Below are positions 52,239 to 59,774 of a stretch of 64,000 nt of DNA, piece after piece. The DNA comes from Alistipes montrealensis. GTDB taxonomy: Bacteria > Bacteroidota > Bacteroidia > Bacteroidales > Rikenellaceae. The position numbers were made by a program, and so were the translations under genes. Every line of letters begins with the position of its first letter. Position 1 is the first letter of the stretch. Under the pieces are notes generated by a model, which was not told the DNA's origin, ran no database searches, and saw nothing but the letters and a program-made list of their open reading frames with translations. Location of the stretch: the NCBI RefSeq assembly GCF_018362775.1, contig NZ_JAGYXY010000003.1, positions 155,980 to 219,979 on the forward strand. Direction: 5' to 3'.

Positions 52239-52918
52239 TCATCCTTTGGGTCTCGATGCTCCATAATTATTCTCATGTCGTCGAGAACATCCATTATATG
52301 TTTCATTTACAGGCCAAATTCTCATACCATCCGGATCAGCATGCATAATTGGATTGTTTCGCACATAAGCATACGAACTTGTCCCATAATATACCTCGGC
52401 CAACGGATCAGGCACAAACCATCGTCCGAGTTCCGGGTCATACATACGTGCTCCGTAGTCGAGCCAACCGGTAGCACCGATAATCTGCGCTTCCTTGCCA
52501 TTAAACAGGTAGCGGTTATCGGAAACCGGACGGTCTGGATCATCCCATCTTTTCCCGAACGCATAGTAGTCGTTGCGCTCCCGAACCATTCCGCATGAAT
52601 CGACTACGACACGAGTCAAACCCAGATGGTCGGAGATATGGTGAAGAGCAAGCATACGCCGAGAATCAGTCTGAGCAGCAACAAAACGGCCGCCGCTGAA
52701 AGGGGTACTCTCCAAACGAAGATGACCACCTTTGCGCTCATATACCAAAGAACCCAGATTCACCCTGGGAATCCAGGCATGAGAGTTTAGTGCCATCCGA
52801 AAGATAACGATAATTTACCAAAATCATACCTTCCCGACAAACTTTCTCGGGAAGATTCAAGACATTATATTCTACATCCAGATTCCGGCGGCCATCGTGG
52901 GTCATATTGCCGTTAAGA
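52239..52918 (-). pseudogene. Rhs-associated core of the M23 toxin, 5'-truncated and frameshifted
   Basis: From about 52918 leftward the frame reads NGNMTHDGRRNLDVEYNVLN then NYRYLSDGTKL, typical Rhs repeats, until near 52760. There the frame shifts (a deletion compared with the plus-strand copy), continuing as NLGSLVYERKGGHLRLES. The core end is clear: HISDHLGLTRVVVDSCGMV, YLFNGKEAQIIGATGWLDYG, MYDPELGRWFVPDPLAE and YAYVRNNPIMHADPDGM, followed by YGASRPKG and TGA. The 5' part of an Rhs gene is absent; sequence switches at about 52915 to the opposite-strand Rhs copy. Confidence 0.85.
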
Positions 52919-53548
52919 TATTATGTTTACTCATACACAGGGAATCAACTGACATCCTTACTTCAAAATGGAGACTCACGAACGTACCTCTATGATGGCA
53001 ATGGGAATATGATACAAGATGGTCGAAATAATCTGTTTCTGACATATAACAACCTGAACCTGATTGAAAAAGTCGAGCAGGACAATGTCAATGTTGCAAA
53101 TTATTCGTATCTTGCAGATGGAACTAAACTTGCTGCTACGAATGTGGCAGGCAATGGGTTGATTTACATGGGTTCTTTGGTATATCGGCTGCAAAACGAT
53201 GTATTAACGCTGGAAAGTCGCAGTTTCAGCGATGGCCGTATCTTAAATACGACCAATGGTTATGATATTCAGTATCACCTTACAGATCATCTGGGTAGTA
53301 TAAGGACGATCGTTGATGATGACAGCGATATATATAATATTGCAAGTATTTTCATTCATGAAAGGCAACATGTCCTAGATGGATGGCAAATGGGATATAA
53401 TGCCTATAATAATTTAGGAAAAAACATACAAGAAATACGTGCATATGAAACTCAAATCTTTAATAACCCATTTTGGTTTTCCATTTCTCCACGACTCCAA
53501 ATATTATTAGTTAAGGGATATTATAATTCATTATCTAAAAATGAGTAG
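52907..53548 (+). CDS. 5'-truncated Rhs core fused to a zincin-type (HERQH) toxin domain
   Basis: The open frame encodes Rhs repeats (YSYTGNQLTSLLQNGDSRTY, LYDGNGNMIQDGRNNLFLTY, NYSYLADGTKLAATNVAGNG, YHLTDHLGSIRTIVDDD). It then jumps straight to IASIFIHERQHVLDGWQMGY and EIRAYETQIF. HERQH is a HExxH zinc motif (151-155) with a possible third ligand at E176 or E181. The rest of the core (NGKE, ARMYDP, DPLAE) is missing, so there is an internal deletion as well as loss of the 5' end. The first possible start is a TTG at 52907, so expression as a toxin is doubtful. Its stop overlaps the next lipoprotein gene by 8 bp. Confidence 0.7.
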   Translation: MPLRYYVYSYTGNQLTSLLQNGDSRTYLYDGNGNMIQDGRNNLFLTYNNLNLIEKVEQDNVNVANYSYLADGTKLAATNVAGNGLIYMGSLVYRLQNDVLTLESRSFSDGRILNTTNGYDIQYHLTDHLGSIRTIVDDDSDIYNIASIFIHERQHVLDGWQMGYNAYNNLGKNIQEIRAYETQIFNNPFWFSISPRLQILLVKGYYNSLSKNE

Positions 53549-54158
53549 ATTAAGCTTCATAATAATAATTACAGTGTTATTTCACGGTTGCATTTCTCAA
53601 CCTAGAGTAATATTACAACAGGACCTACGGATGACGATAGACAGCATTATCCTGGTAAACTATGACACTATCCGAGATAAAGCCAGAGGGCAAATTAATA
53701 TTGTAGACTCTATTCCTACCATGATAATTTACTCTACCATTACCAATACAGGTCCCGATAGTATTCAGTTTCTACGGCGAGGGGATGATCGGCATTTTCT
53801 GATACAGTATGATTATCATGACACACAATACTCCCAAGCCGTAAGATGGCTTGATCTGAGGGCAAATGTCCACCATGGCTTTTATATAGAAGCCCCAAGC
53901 GAAGAAGACCGATTGTTATTATTACCCCCGGAGGCTTCTGTCCAATTCATTGTTTGGGCTCCGTCCCCAGAAAAAAACAATCGGACAGACCCTCGTTGGA
54001 TTCATAAGATATCCGATTATTCCGAATGGATGAATGAAATCCTTCCCAATTTGCGAGTGGTTATTCCCAACTCTTGGACCCAAGCGCTATTATTGTCAGA
54101 TTCAATAGATTTAAAATCAGTCATTATACATCAATATGTTCGCTCACCAAATAGATAA
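53541..54158 (+). CDS. Lipoprotein, candidate immunity to the Rhs-zincin toxin
   Basis: The 205-residue protein has a lipoprotein signal (MSRLSFIIIITVLFHGC), then a beta-rich domain (SIPTMIIYSTITNTGPDSIQF). Its ATG overlaps the toxin stop (ATGAGTAG arrangement, 8 bp), the tightest toxin-immunity coupling in the island. Localisation to the periplasmic face fits a toxin acting outside the cytosol. No named domain recognised; the role is inferred from coupling and location. Confidence 0.75.
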   Translation: MSRLSFIIIITVLFHGCISQPRVILQQDLRMTIDSIILVNYDTIRDKARGQINIVDSIPTMIIYSTITNTGPDSIQFLRRGDDRHFLIQYDYHDTQYSQAVRWLDLRANVHHGFYIEAPSEEDRLLLLPPEASVQFIVWAPSPEKNNRTDPRWIHKISDYSEWMNEILPNLRVVIPNSWTQALLLSDSIDLKSVIIHQYVRSPNR

Positions 54159-54192
54159 ATTAGGCGGACTTACACAATAAAAGATTTGAGAA

Positions 54193-54540
54193 ATGGTCAA
54201 TCCTCTTGATTATTTATATTACAAAGTGTATAAAGGTTTATCCTATATTAGTGGTGGTGGCAATCCATTGTCGCAGATCGGAGCTACAATGGCTCTTTTA
54301 TTGATAAATTTTTCTACAATATATTACTTGATATCAGGAGAATTGCCAAAGTCTGTCCTCGCAGTTGCAATAACTGTTATAATCTTGTTTTGTCCTATTT
54401 ATTTTTTGATTAAAGAGGATAAAATCTTAGCCAAATACGATCAGGAATCGGAACAATCTTATAGAAAAGGCAATATGATCGTGACTATTTATGTGATATT
54501 GACTTTCGTTGCCGCCTTTTATGTTTTAAGACCCCGATAA
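54193..54540 (+). CDS. Small three-helix membrane protein (island)
   Basis: The 115-residue protein has three membrane segments (about 28-48, 52-72 and 93-112), with a polar loop KEDKILAKYDQESEQSYRKGN between the second and third. It starts 34 bp after the lipoprotein gene, so it belongs to the same unit. I recognise no family. It could be a second immunity protein or an accessory for toxin export. Confidence 0.65.
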   Translation: MVNPLDYLYYKVYKGLSYISGGGNPLSQIGATMALLLINFSTIYYLISGELPKSVLAVAITVIILFCPIYFLIKEDKILAKYDQESEQSYRKGNMIVTIYVILTFVAAFYVLRPR

Positions 54541-54824
54541 CCCTTAATCTACCGTTAAAACACTCTGGAGCCCTAATCGGTTTCGGGGTGTTTTTAATAG
54601 AAGAGAGGGTCTCTGACGTTACTCAATAGCAATACTGGCTTATAGCGACAAGCTCCAGACATTTTCAACCAACTGCAACCGACTGCGCAACTCTGTCTGT
54701 TCAGCCGATATCTGAATAGATTGCAAAATAAATTACGCATGGGTGTAAATCAAGCAATAGCAAGATTTACACCCTTTTTCGTATTCGGTGATATTCCGGC
54801 GGCACGAACACCGGCCTCCGCCCG
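54541..54824. other. Gene-free edge of the island with two hairpins
   Basis: This 284-bp stretch holds a weak terminator (54557-54595, AAAACAC/GTGTTTTT) and a strong one (54741-54779). I see no gene, tRNA fragment or integrase site in it. GC content rises again into the fimbrial operon. Confidence 0.6.
54741..54779 (+). terminator. Strong hairpin at the right edge of the island
   Basis: GGGTGTAAATC and GATTTACACCC form a perfect 11-bp stem with a 12-nt loop, followed by TTTTT on the plus strand. The minus side lacks a good T-run, so it mainly serves plus-strand transcription. Confidence 0.8.
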
Positions 54825-57650
54825 TCAGTCGTCAACGCGCCGCAGGAATGCGGCATCGGATGAGAGATTCGAGGAGGTGTTCCCATCCAAAAACATGACA
54901 TTAGTCTGATAACTTTCAAAACCGAAAGTGAAATAATTGATATCGAACCCGTAATCGAAATCATTATCGTTGGTGGATGTGGGAGATTTTCCCGCTTTCA
55001 GGCTTCGCAGGCCGTAGTAATAAAGAGCCCCTGTACTTGTATAAAGATCGTAAAAACAAGGCATCCCTATGGCGGTCGCCTCATCCATCTCCTCTGCACG
55101 ATTGGCGTATTTCAACACGCCATTTCCTCTCAGCGGAGTATTCGTAGCGGTCTGGTCCTTATGCTTGCGCCGTCCATAACCGGTGTTACCAACCGGGAAA
55201 AAGAGATGCCGCTGCGTCTTAGTGTCATAGACGAAACAGCCTCTCATTCCGCGTTCCTGGCCTACGCTGGTATAGGTATTCGTAACCGTATTTGCATCGA
55301 GCGTATGGTCGCACTCATCCCCATAGAGAATTCCGTAATAACGGATGAACTGCGTTGGATTCAACAATGATTTCCAATCCTCGGCAGTGGCTACATGACA
55401 CGCTTTGTCACCGTCCTTTTTCATCCCAGCGTCCGAGAATCCGGTCCGATAAGCGGCGATCGCTTTGAATGTCTTGGAACTTTTCCCTCCCGAAGCGTTA
55501 TAGACATCGAACGTTTTGTCATAACAGGGAATATCGAATCCGTATCCATCCTTCAAATTGTTGGAGGATGCGATCGCATCCGTCGAATTGCCGAACTTGA
55601 ACATCGCCCCTTCGAGCAGCGGATTGGCCGTGTCAGTACCGCAGTATTCGACATTGGTCATGTGCCACTTGCGGCCCTCGATTTCGACCGGTCCGAGGCC
55701 TTGGCTCACCAACACGACGTGCGTGCAGGTATTGTTGTGGAACGTGATTTCGATACGGCCGAAACGGCTTCCGTCCCGATACTCCGTGGCCGGTTTATAA
55801 TCGAACTCGATATTCGATCCCGTACCTCCTATAACCGGCTCTGTACCCCACTCGTCAGACTCAGCGTCCTTGATACGCACCCACTCGCTGCCGTCGAGAA
55901 TCTTCGCAGTCCAGGGTCCGTCGGAAGGCAGGGCTTCGAATTCGTGGGCTACGTTGGGGCTGGAATCGGAATTCTTCAACGTGATGCGGAACGCCTTGGT
56001 CGATGTCCCCGCACGCCAGATACCTTTGGGATTAACCAGTCGCCGCGACTGAATCACCTCGACGACCTTTTCCGTCAATTTCCTCTCGCCGTTCCATGCC
56101 GTAAACCGTACCTTTGCATAGCGCCGGCGTCCGACGGAATAGTTGTTGCCGGAGAACCCTTTGCCGAGCGTCATCGGACGCGTGTAAACGGAAATGTCGA
56201 ACCGGTAGCGCTCGTCGTCCACACTCACCGGATTATTGTAGGTCTGCTTGCCTACATATTCTTTCGTCCGATCGCCTACCGAAGTCTTATCAATGAAACC
56301 CAGCGACAGGAATCCGTCGGTCAAAGCGTTGGCGGCCTTATCAATATAGGGATGATCGTAATAGCCCCAGTCGTTGCCGATAATCTCGGCCGTAACCTTC
56401 GTGACCTCCGTGATGTTTTTGTCATAATAGACCGTCAGCGGAATCGTCAGCTGCTGGTTCGAGAGGTAGGAAATGTACATCGGACTGGCCACGACGATCT
56501 CCGGCGGCTGCGGAACATACTCATAGTCGATATGCCAGTCGGGGTTGTTGGCGTCCTTGTTGAACACCAGCGTCAGTTTGTAGTGCGCATTGCGCTCGGC
56601 GTCGAAATCGTCCTCCATATTACGCCCCAACATACAGCGGTAGGTAATGTTGCCGTAGGAGGGATTGTCGACCGAGCGGTTGATGTAATACCCCTTGACT
56701 TCGAGGAAAGTGCCGTTGAGCACATTGTCCTTGTCTGGGCCCTGATACAGGTGCTTGCCGGGATGCTGCCCCTGCATGTTCTCGTAGAAGAACAGCGACG
56801 GAGCGTCTTCGGCATGGTTTCCGAAGGTGTTCGCGCCGCGACCGCACGAGAGCTTCGGCCAATTCGCGTAGTCGTCACCCTTACCGTAAAGGATCGTATC
56901 GCCTTCGGCAATCAATTCATCGGTTGAAGTGGGCGTATTGTCATCAACGAGCGAACAATGCGACGGAATATCCCTGATCTGCGCCGATTTGAGATAGATA
57001 AAGATGTTTTCGTTGAGATTCTTCGCGTCGAACGATACGGTGACCTTCGACGCCGCACGGCGGATCCAGGCATGGAGCGACACATTCGGTCGGTCTATCG
57101 TCACCAACTGCGGCGTGCCTTTGCCGTAGGCCGTGGAAAGTTCCTCGGTGAAGTAACCCGACATTTGGCAGTTTTTCGCCACATCCTCCTCGATCCACTT
57201 CAACGGGATGGCCCGAAAACTCTTCTCGGCACGGACGGCCTCGTCGTCGCTCAGATCGCCCATATTGGCCACGGCATAGATACGATAACGCCCGAAAGGC
57301 ACTTCGCAGGAGAACTCCGCATGTTTGGTTTCGCGCTCCGTCTTGCTCTCTGAGCGCGGCACATCGGTCAGCGTCAGTTCGCTGCGGGAAAAATACCGGC
57401 ATCCGGCCATCACGCCGTTATCCAGATACCACACGACGAAGATATCGTCGATCTCGCCGATGGCATCACCCTTGACGCTTCGCGTCTTTCCGAGCGAAGC
57501 GTCCCTCAGCGGCCGGAACATCGCACCGAACGTAACGACGCTTTCGCCCTGTCCCGACGAGGCGCCGTCCGCCAGCGGATCGTCCGTACATGCAGACAAC
57601 CCGAACAGCGCCATCCCCGCCCAAAATATATAGAGAATAGTTCGATTCAT
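54825..57650 (-). CDS. Large fimbrial lipoprotein, DUF4906-like, presumed tip
   Basis: The start at 57650 gives 941 residues with a lipoprotein signal (MNRTILYIFWAGMALFGLSAC). The N-terminal ~380 residues are fimbrillin-like (IDDIFVVWYLDNGVMAG, GRYRIYAVANMGDLSD). BACON-like beta domains follow at about 440-700 (VEVIQSRRLVNP, TCTHVVLVSQGLG). The last ~230 residues resemble a FISUMP/C-type-lectin-like module (HVATAEDWKSLLNPTQFIRY, RGCFVYDTKTQRHLFFPVGN). It is the last gene of the fimbrial operon, where large tip or adhesin proteins usually lie. Adhesion is inferred. The frame is open further 5', but that part overlaps the previous gene. Confidence 0.8.
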   Translation of the reverse strand: MNRTILYIFWAGMALFGLSACTDDPLADGASSGQGESVVTFGAMFRPLRDASLGKTRSVKGDAIGEIDDIFVVWYLDNGVMAGCRYFSRSELTLTDVPRSESKTERETKHAEFSCEVPFGRYRIYAVANMGDLSDDEAVRAEKSFRAIPLKWIEEDVAKNCQMSGYFTEELSTAYGKGTPQLVTIDRPNVSLHAWIRRAASKVTVSFDAKNLNENIFIYLKSAQIRDIPSHCSLVDDNTPTSTDELIAEGDTILYGKGDDYANWPKLSCGRGANTFGNHAEDAPSLFFYENMQGQHPGKHLYQGPDKDNVLNGTFLEVKGYYINRSVDNPSYGNITYRCMLGRNMEDDFDAERNAHYKLTLVFNKDANNPDWHIDYEYVPQPPEIVVASPMYISYLSNQQLTIPLTVYYDKNITEVTKVTAEIIGNDWGYYDHPYIDKAANALTDGFLSLGFIDKTSVGDRTKEYVGKQTYNNPVSVDDERYRFDISVYTRPMTLGKGFSGNNYSVGRRRYAKVRFTAWNGERKLTEKVVEVIQSRRLVNPKGIWRAGTSTKAFRITLKNSDSSPNVAHEFEALPSDGPWTAKILDGSEWVRIKDAESDEWGTEPVIGGTGSNIEFDYKPATEYRDGSRFGRIEITFHNNTCTHVVLVSQGLGPVEIEGRKWHMTNVEYCGTDTANPLLEGAMFKFGNSTDAIASSNNLKDGYGFDIPCYDKTFDVYNASGGKSSKTFKAIAAYRTGFSDAGMKKDGDKACHVATAEDWKSLLNPTQFIRYYGILYGDECDHTLDANTVTNTYTSVGQERGMRGCFVYDTKTQRHLFFPVGNTGYGRRKHKDQTATNTPLRGNGVLKYANRAEEMDEATAIGMPCFYDLYTSTGALYYYGLRSLKAGKSPTSTNDNDFDYGFDINYFTFGFESYQTNVMFLDGNTSSNLSSDAAFLRRVDD

Positions 57651-57669
57651 TTTCTGCGCATTATTCGCC

Positions 57670-58734
57670 TCAGACACCGAATCCCGGTTCCAAGGACACC
57701 TCGTCGTACGGGACGACATCCACCTGCCATTCCACCGCCCCATTCCCGTACCGGGGGATGCGGGCGTTGACAACCACATGCGTATTGCGCGGCAACTGCG
57801 GCAACGAAGGGAACGCCTTGCGCTGTTCGATGCCATTGATCGCAAGGCTCGTCGCATACGGCTCCGCGGACTTTCCCTCCAACAGATAGATCGCCGGCAA
57901 TTCCACCGTTTTTCCGTGCGGCAGTGCAATGCCGGCATCGGAAATCGCGTCGTCGGCATAAACGAACGTATAGTAATCGGCCGGTACGGCATCGTACTGC
58001 ACGATCTCCCGGATGCCGTCCTCATTGTCCGCGTATACGGTCCCGTGAGGCAGACAGTACTCTCTGCGGGCCATCCGGTCTATGGTAAGTCCGGTCAGCA
58101 CGAGATTCCGCTCACTCTGATTCGTAATCCGGTAAGTGAACTTCACCGCCGCGCGCGTCACGAAGAGTTCGAAACTGCAATCCGTCGCCCCCACCTCGAT
58201 CTCGTGGCTCTCGTTCATGGGCAGCGCTCCGGAAAGCTGCGCCGAATCGCCATCCAGGCGAATGACCAGCGAGGCCAGCACGCCCGCAGGGAACGAATCG
58301 CCCACCCCTATCGCCGTAAGATACTCCGACAGCTTTCCGCCGGCCGACACCGGCGTTCCGTCCATCGTCTCGACCACGGTATTGCCTTCGTTCACGAAGA
58401 GATAGACCTGTTTTTTCTCGCGGCCTACGACTTTGAACCGTTCCTGCCGATCGTACACCAACGCCACGGAGGGTTTGACGAAGCGGTTGGCCTCTACCGT
58501 TCCATCGGGCCGGACGACGATGATGCGCAGCGTCTGCATCTTCTCGTCGTCGTTCGCCGGAGCCGCATCCGAGGAAACCCGCGACCGGGGAACGGCGATA
58601 TCGGACAATGCGACGTTCAGATCGAGATTCACCAGAAACGGCTGCTCTTCGGTAGATACATCCGCACTCCGCCTGCACCCCGACGCCAGAAGCGCAAGAC
58701 ACACCCATACGACAACATATACCGATCGTCCCAT
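57670..58734 (-). CDS. Fimbrillin-like lipoprotein (minor subunit)
   Basis: The 354-residue protein has a lipoprotein signal (MGRSVYVVVWVCLALLASGC) and the fimbrillin N-terminal sheet (MQTLRIIVVRPDGTVEANRF, KKQVYLFVNEGNT). The C-terminal part ends in AVEWQVDVVPYDEVSLEPGFGV, which resembles a donor-strand-like tail. It lies 15 bp after the Mfa2-like gene and 19 bp before the tip gene. It is probably an accessory or adaptor subunit of the same fimbria. Confidence 0.78.
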   Translation of the reverse strand: MGRSVYVVVWVCLALLASGCRRSADVSTEEQPFLVNLDLNVALSDIAVPRSRVSSDAAPANDDEKMQTLRIIVVRPDGTVEANRFVKPSVALVYDRQERFKVVGREKKQVYLFVNEGNTVVETMDGTPVSAGGKLSEYLTAIGVGDSFPAGVLASLVIRLDGDSAQLSGALPMNESHEIEVGATDCSFELFVTRAAVKFTYRITNQSERNLVLTGLTIDRMARREYCLPHGTVYADNEDGIREIVQYDAVPADYYTFVYADDAISDAGIALPHGKTVELPAIYLLEGKSAEPYATSLAINGIEQRKAFPSLPQLPRNTHVVVNARIPRYGNGAVEWQVDVVPYDEVSLEPGFGV

Positions 58735-58749
58735 TCCGCAAATTTCTCG

Positions 58750-59772
58750 TTACATCTCCGCATCGTTGATCCGCACCACCCAATCGTTCACGACGATCCG
58801 CGTATCGATCCACGAACCGTCGGGCCGCAGGAAGAAGAAGAGTACGAAATCGCACTCCCGATCCAGGTACTCCTGATCGTCCATGTCATAGCGATCGCTG
58901 CGCAACATAAGCAGGTATCGTTTCAACGGCATGTCCACGACCGCCCCGCCGTCGGAATGCCGGCGAACGACGAGCCGCGGAGCACTCTTGGTCATCAGCC
59001 GCGAGGTGCTCAACTCGGCGTAGGCCACTCCCACGGCCTCGGGAACGACATTGTCGCCCACGATCGTCACGCCGGTCTGCGCCCGCCCCGTCTTCCACGG
59101 CGTGTAGGTCACCGTACCGGCGGAGAGAAGATCGTTGTCGGAACCGAACAGCGTATTGTCGTCGGTAATCTCGAAATCGAAGTCGTCGGGCGACAGCGTC
59201 CCGCCGTTCTCCTGTTGGAGTACGATGCGGATATTGTTCGTGTTCTTCATCATCCCGACAGTGCCTTCCGCATAGAGATCGGCGGTCGAAAGCGTCAGCG
59301 TACCCCAATAGAGATCGTGCAGCCGTTTCCGATCGGGATTCGACAGACAATCGGCCTCCATCCGCACCCGCAGGTCGGAAAAACTCACTCCCCGCACAGG
59401 TACGGACATCATCGAGAACGAACGCCGCCCGCAGGCAAGGCCTCCGTAAGCCACGAATCGGTAAGTCCCCGCCTCAAGGTCGAGGGTCATCCGGTAATTC
59501 TCGTCGCGCAGCTCAGCTCCCATGACCGTCTCCGTCGCAACGTAGCGGCCTTCATCGTCGAAAACCAGAAGCGTCAGACAATCCACCTCCCGGGGGAAGG
59601 CGTTGGAATATGTCATGTTGTAATCGTAGACGAAACGCAACGACACACCGTGAGGACACGGTTGAAGGTCCTCATAGATGCTCTCGCACGCAGGCAAAGC
59701 GGCAATCATCAGTGCGGCGCCGAGCACCGCACCGATGAACCGTAAAACCGGATTTCGTCTTTCGGCCCGCAT
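58750..59772 (-). CDS. Mfa2/FimB family fimbrial subunit (anchor type)
   Basis: The start at 59772 gives 340 residues with a lipoprotein signal ending at ALPAC, followed by ESIYEDLQPCPHGVSLRFVYDYNM, the FimB/Mfa2 family opening with its conserved Cys. Strands such as DCLTLLVFDDEGRYV and YRFVAYGGLACG follow. In P. gingivalis, Mfa2 anchors and limits the length of Mfa1 fimbriae. The end IVVNDWVVRINDAEM is unusually close to the Mfa1-like tail. The start lies 2 bp after the major subunit stop. Confidence 0.85.
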   Translation of the reverse strand: MRAERRNPVLRFIGAVLGAALMIAALPACESIYEDLQPCPHGVSLRFVYDYNMTYSNAFPREVDCLTLLVFDDEGRYVATETVMGAELRDENYRMTLDLEAGTYRFVAYGGLACGRRSFSMMSVPVRGVSFSDLRVRMEADCLSNPDRKRLHDLYWGTLTLSTADLYAEGTVGMMKNTNNIRIVLQQENGGTLSPDDFDFEITDDNTLFGSDNDLLSAGTVTYTPWKTGRAQTGVTIVGDNVVPEAVGVAYAELSTSRLMTKSAPRLVVRRHSDGGAVVDMPLKRYLLMLRSDRYDMDDQEYLDRECDFVLFFFLRPDGSWIDTRIVVNDWVVRINDAEM

Positions 59773-59774
59773 TT

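Noticed and set aside
47814..54780. Classical integrative element flanked by att repeats at tRNA-Asp.
   Set aside because: No integrase, no relaxase and no second copy of the tRNA 3' end was found in the window, so only an island is claimed.
57778..59745. A 655-codon plus-strand frame opposite the fimbrial subunit genes.
   Set aside because: It is antisense to two lipoprotein genes with clear signals and has shadow composition.
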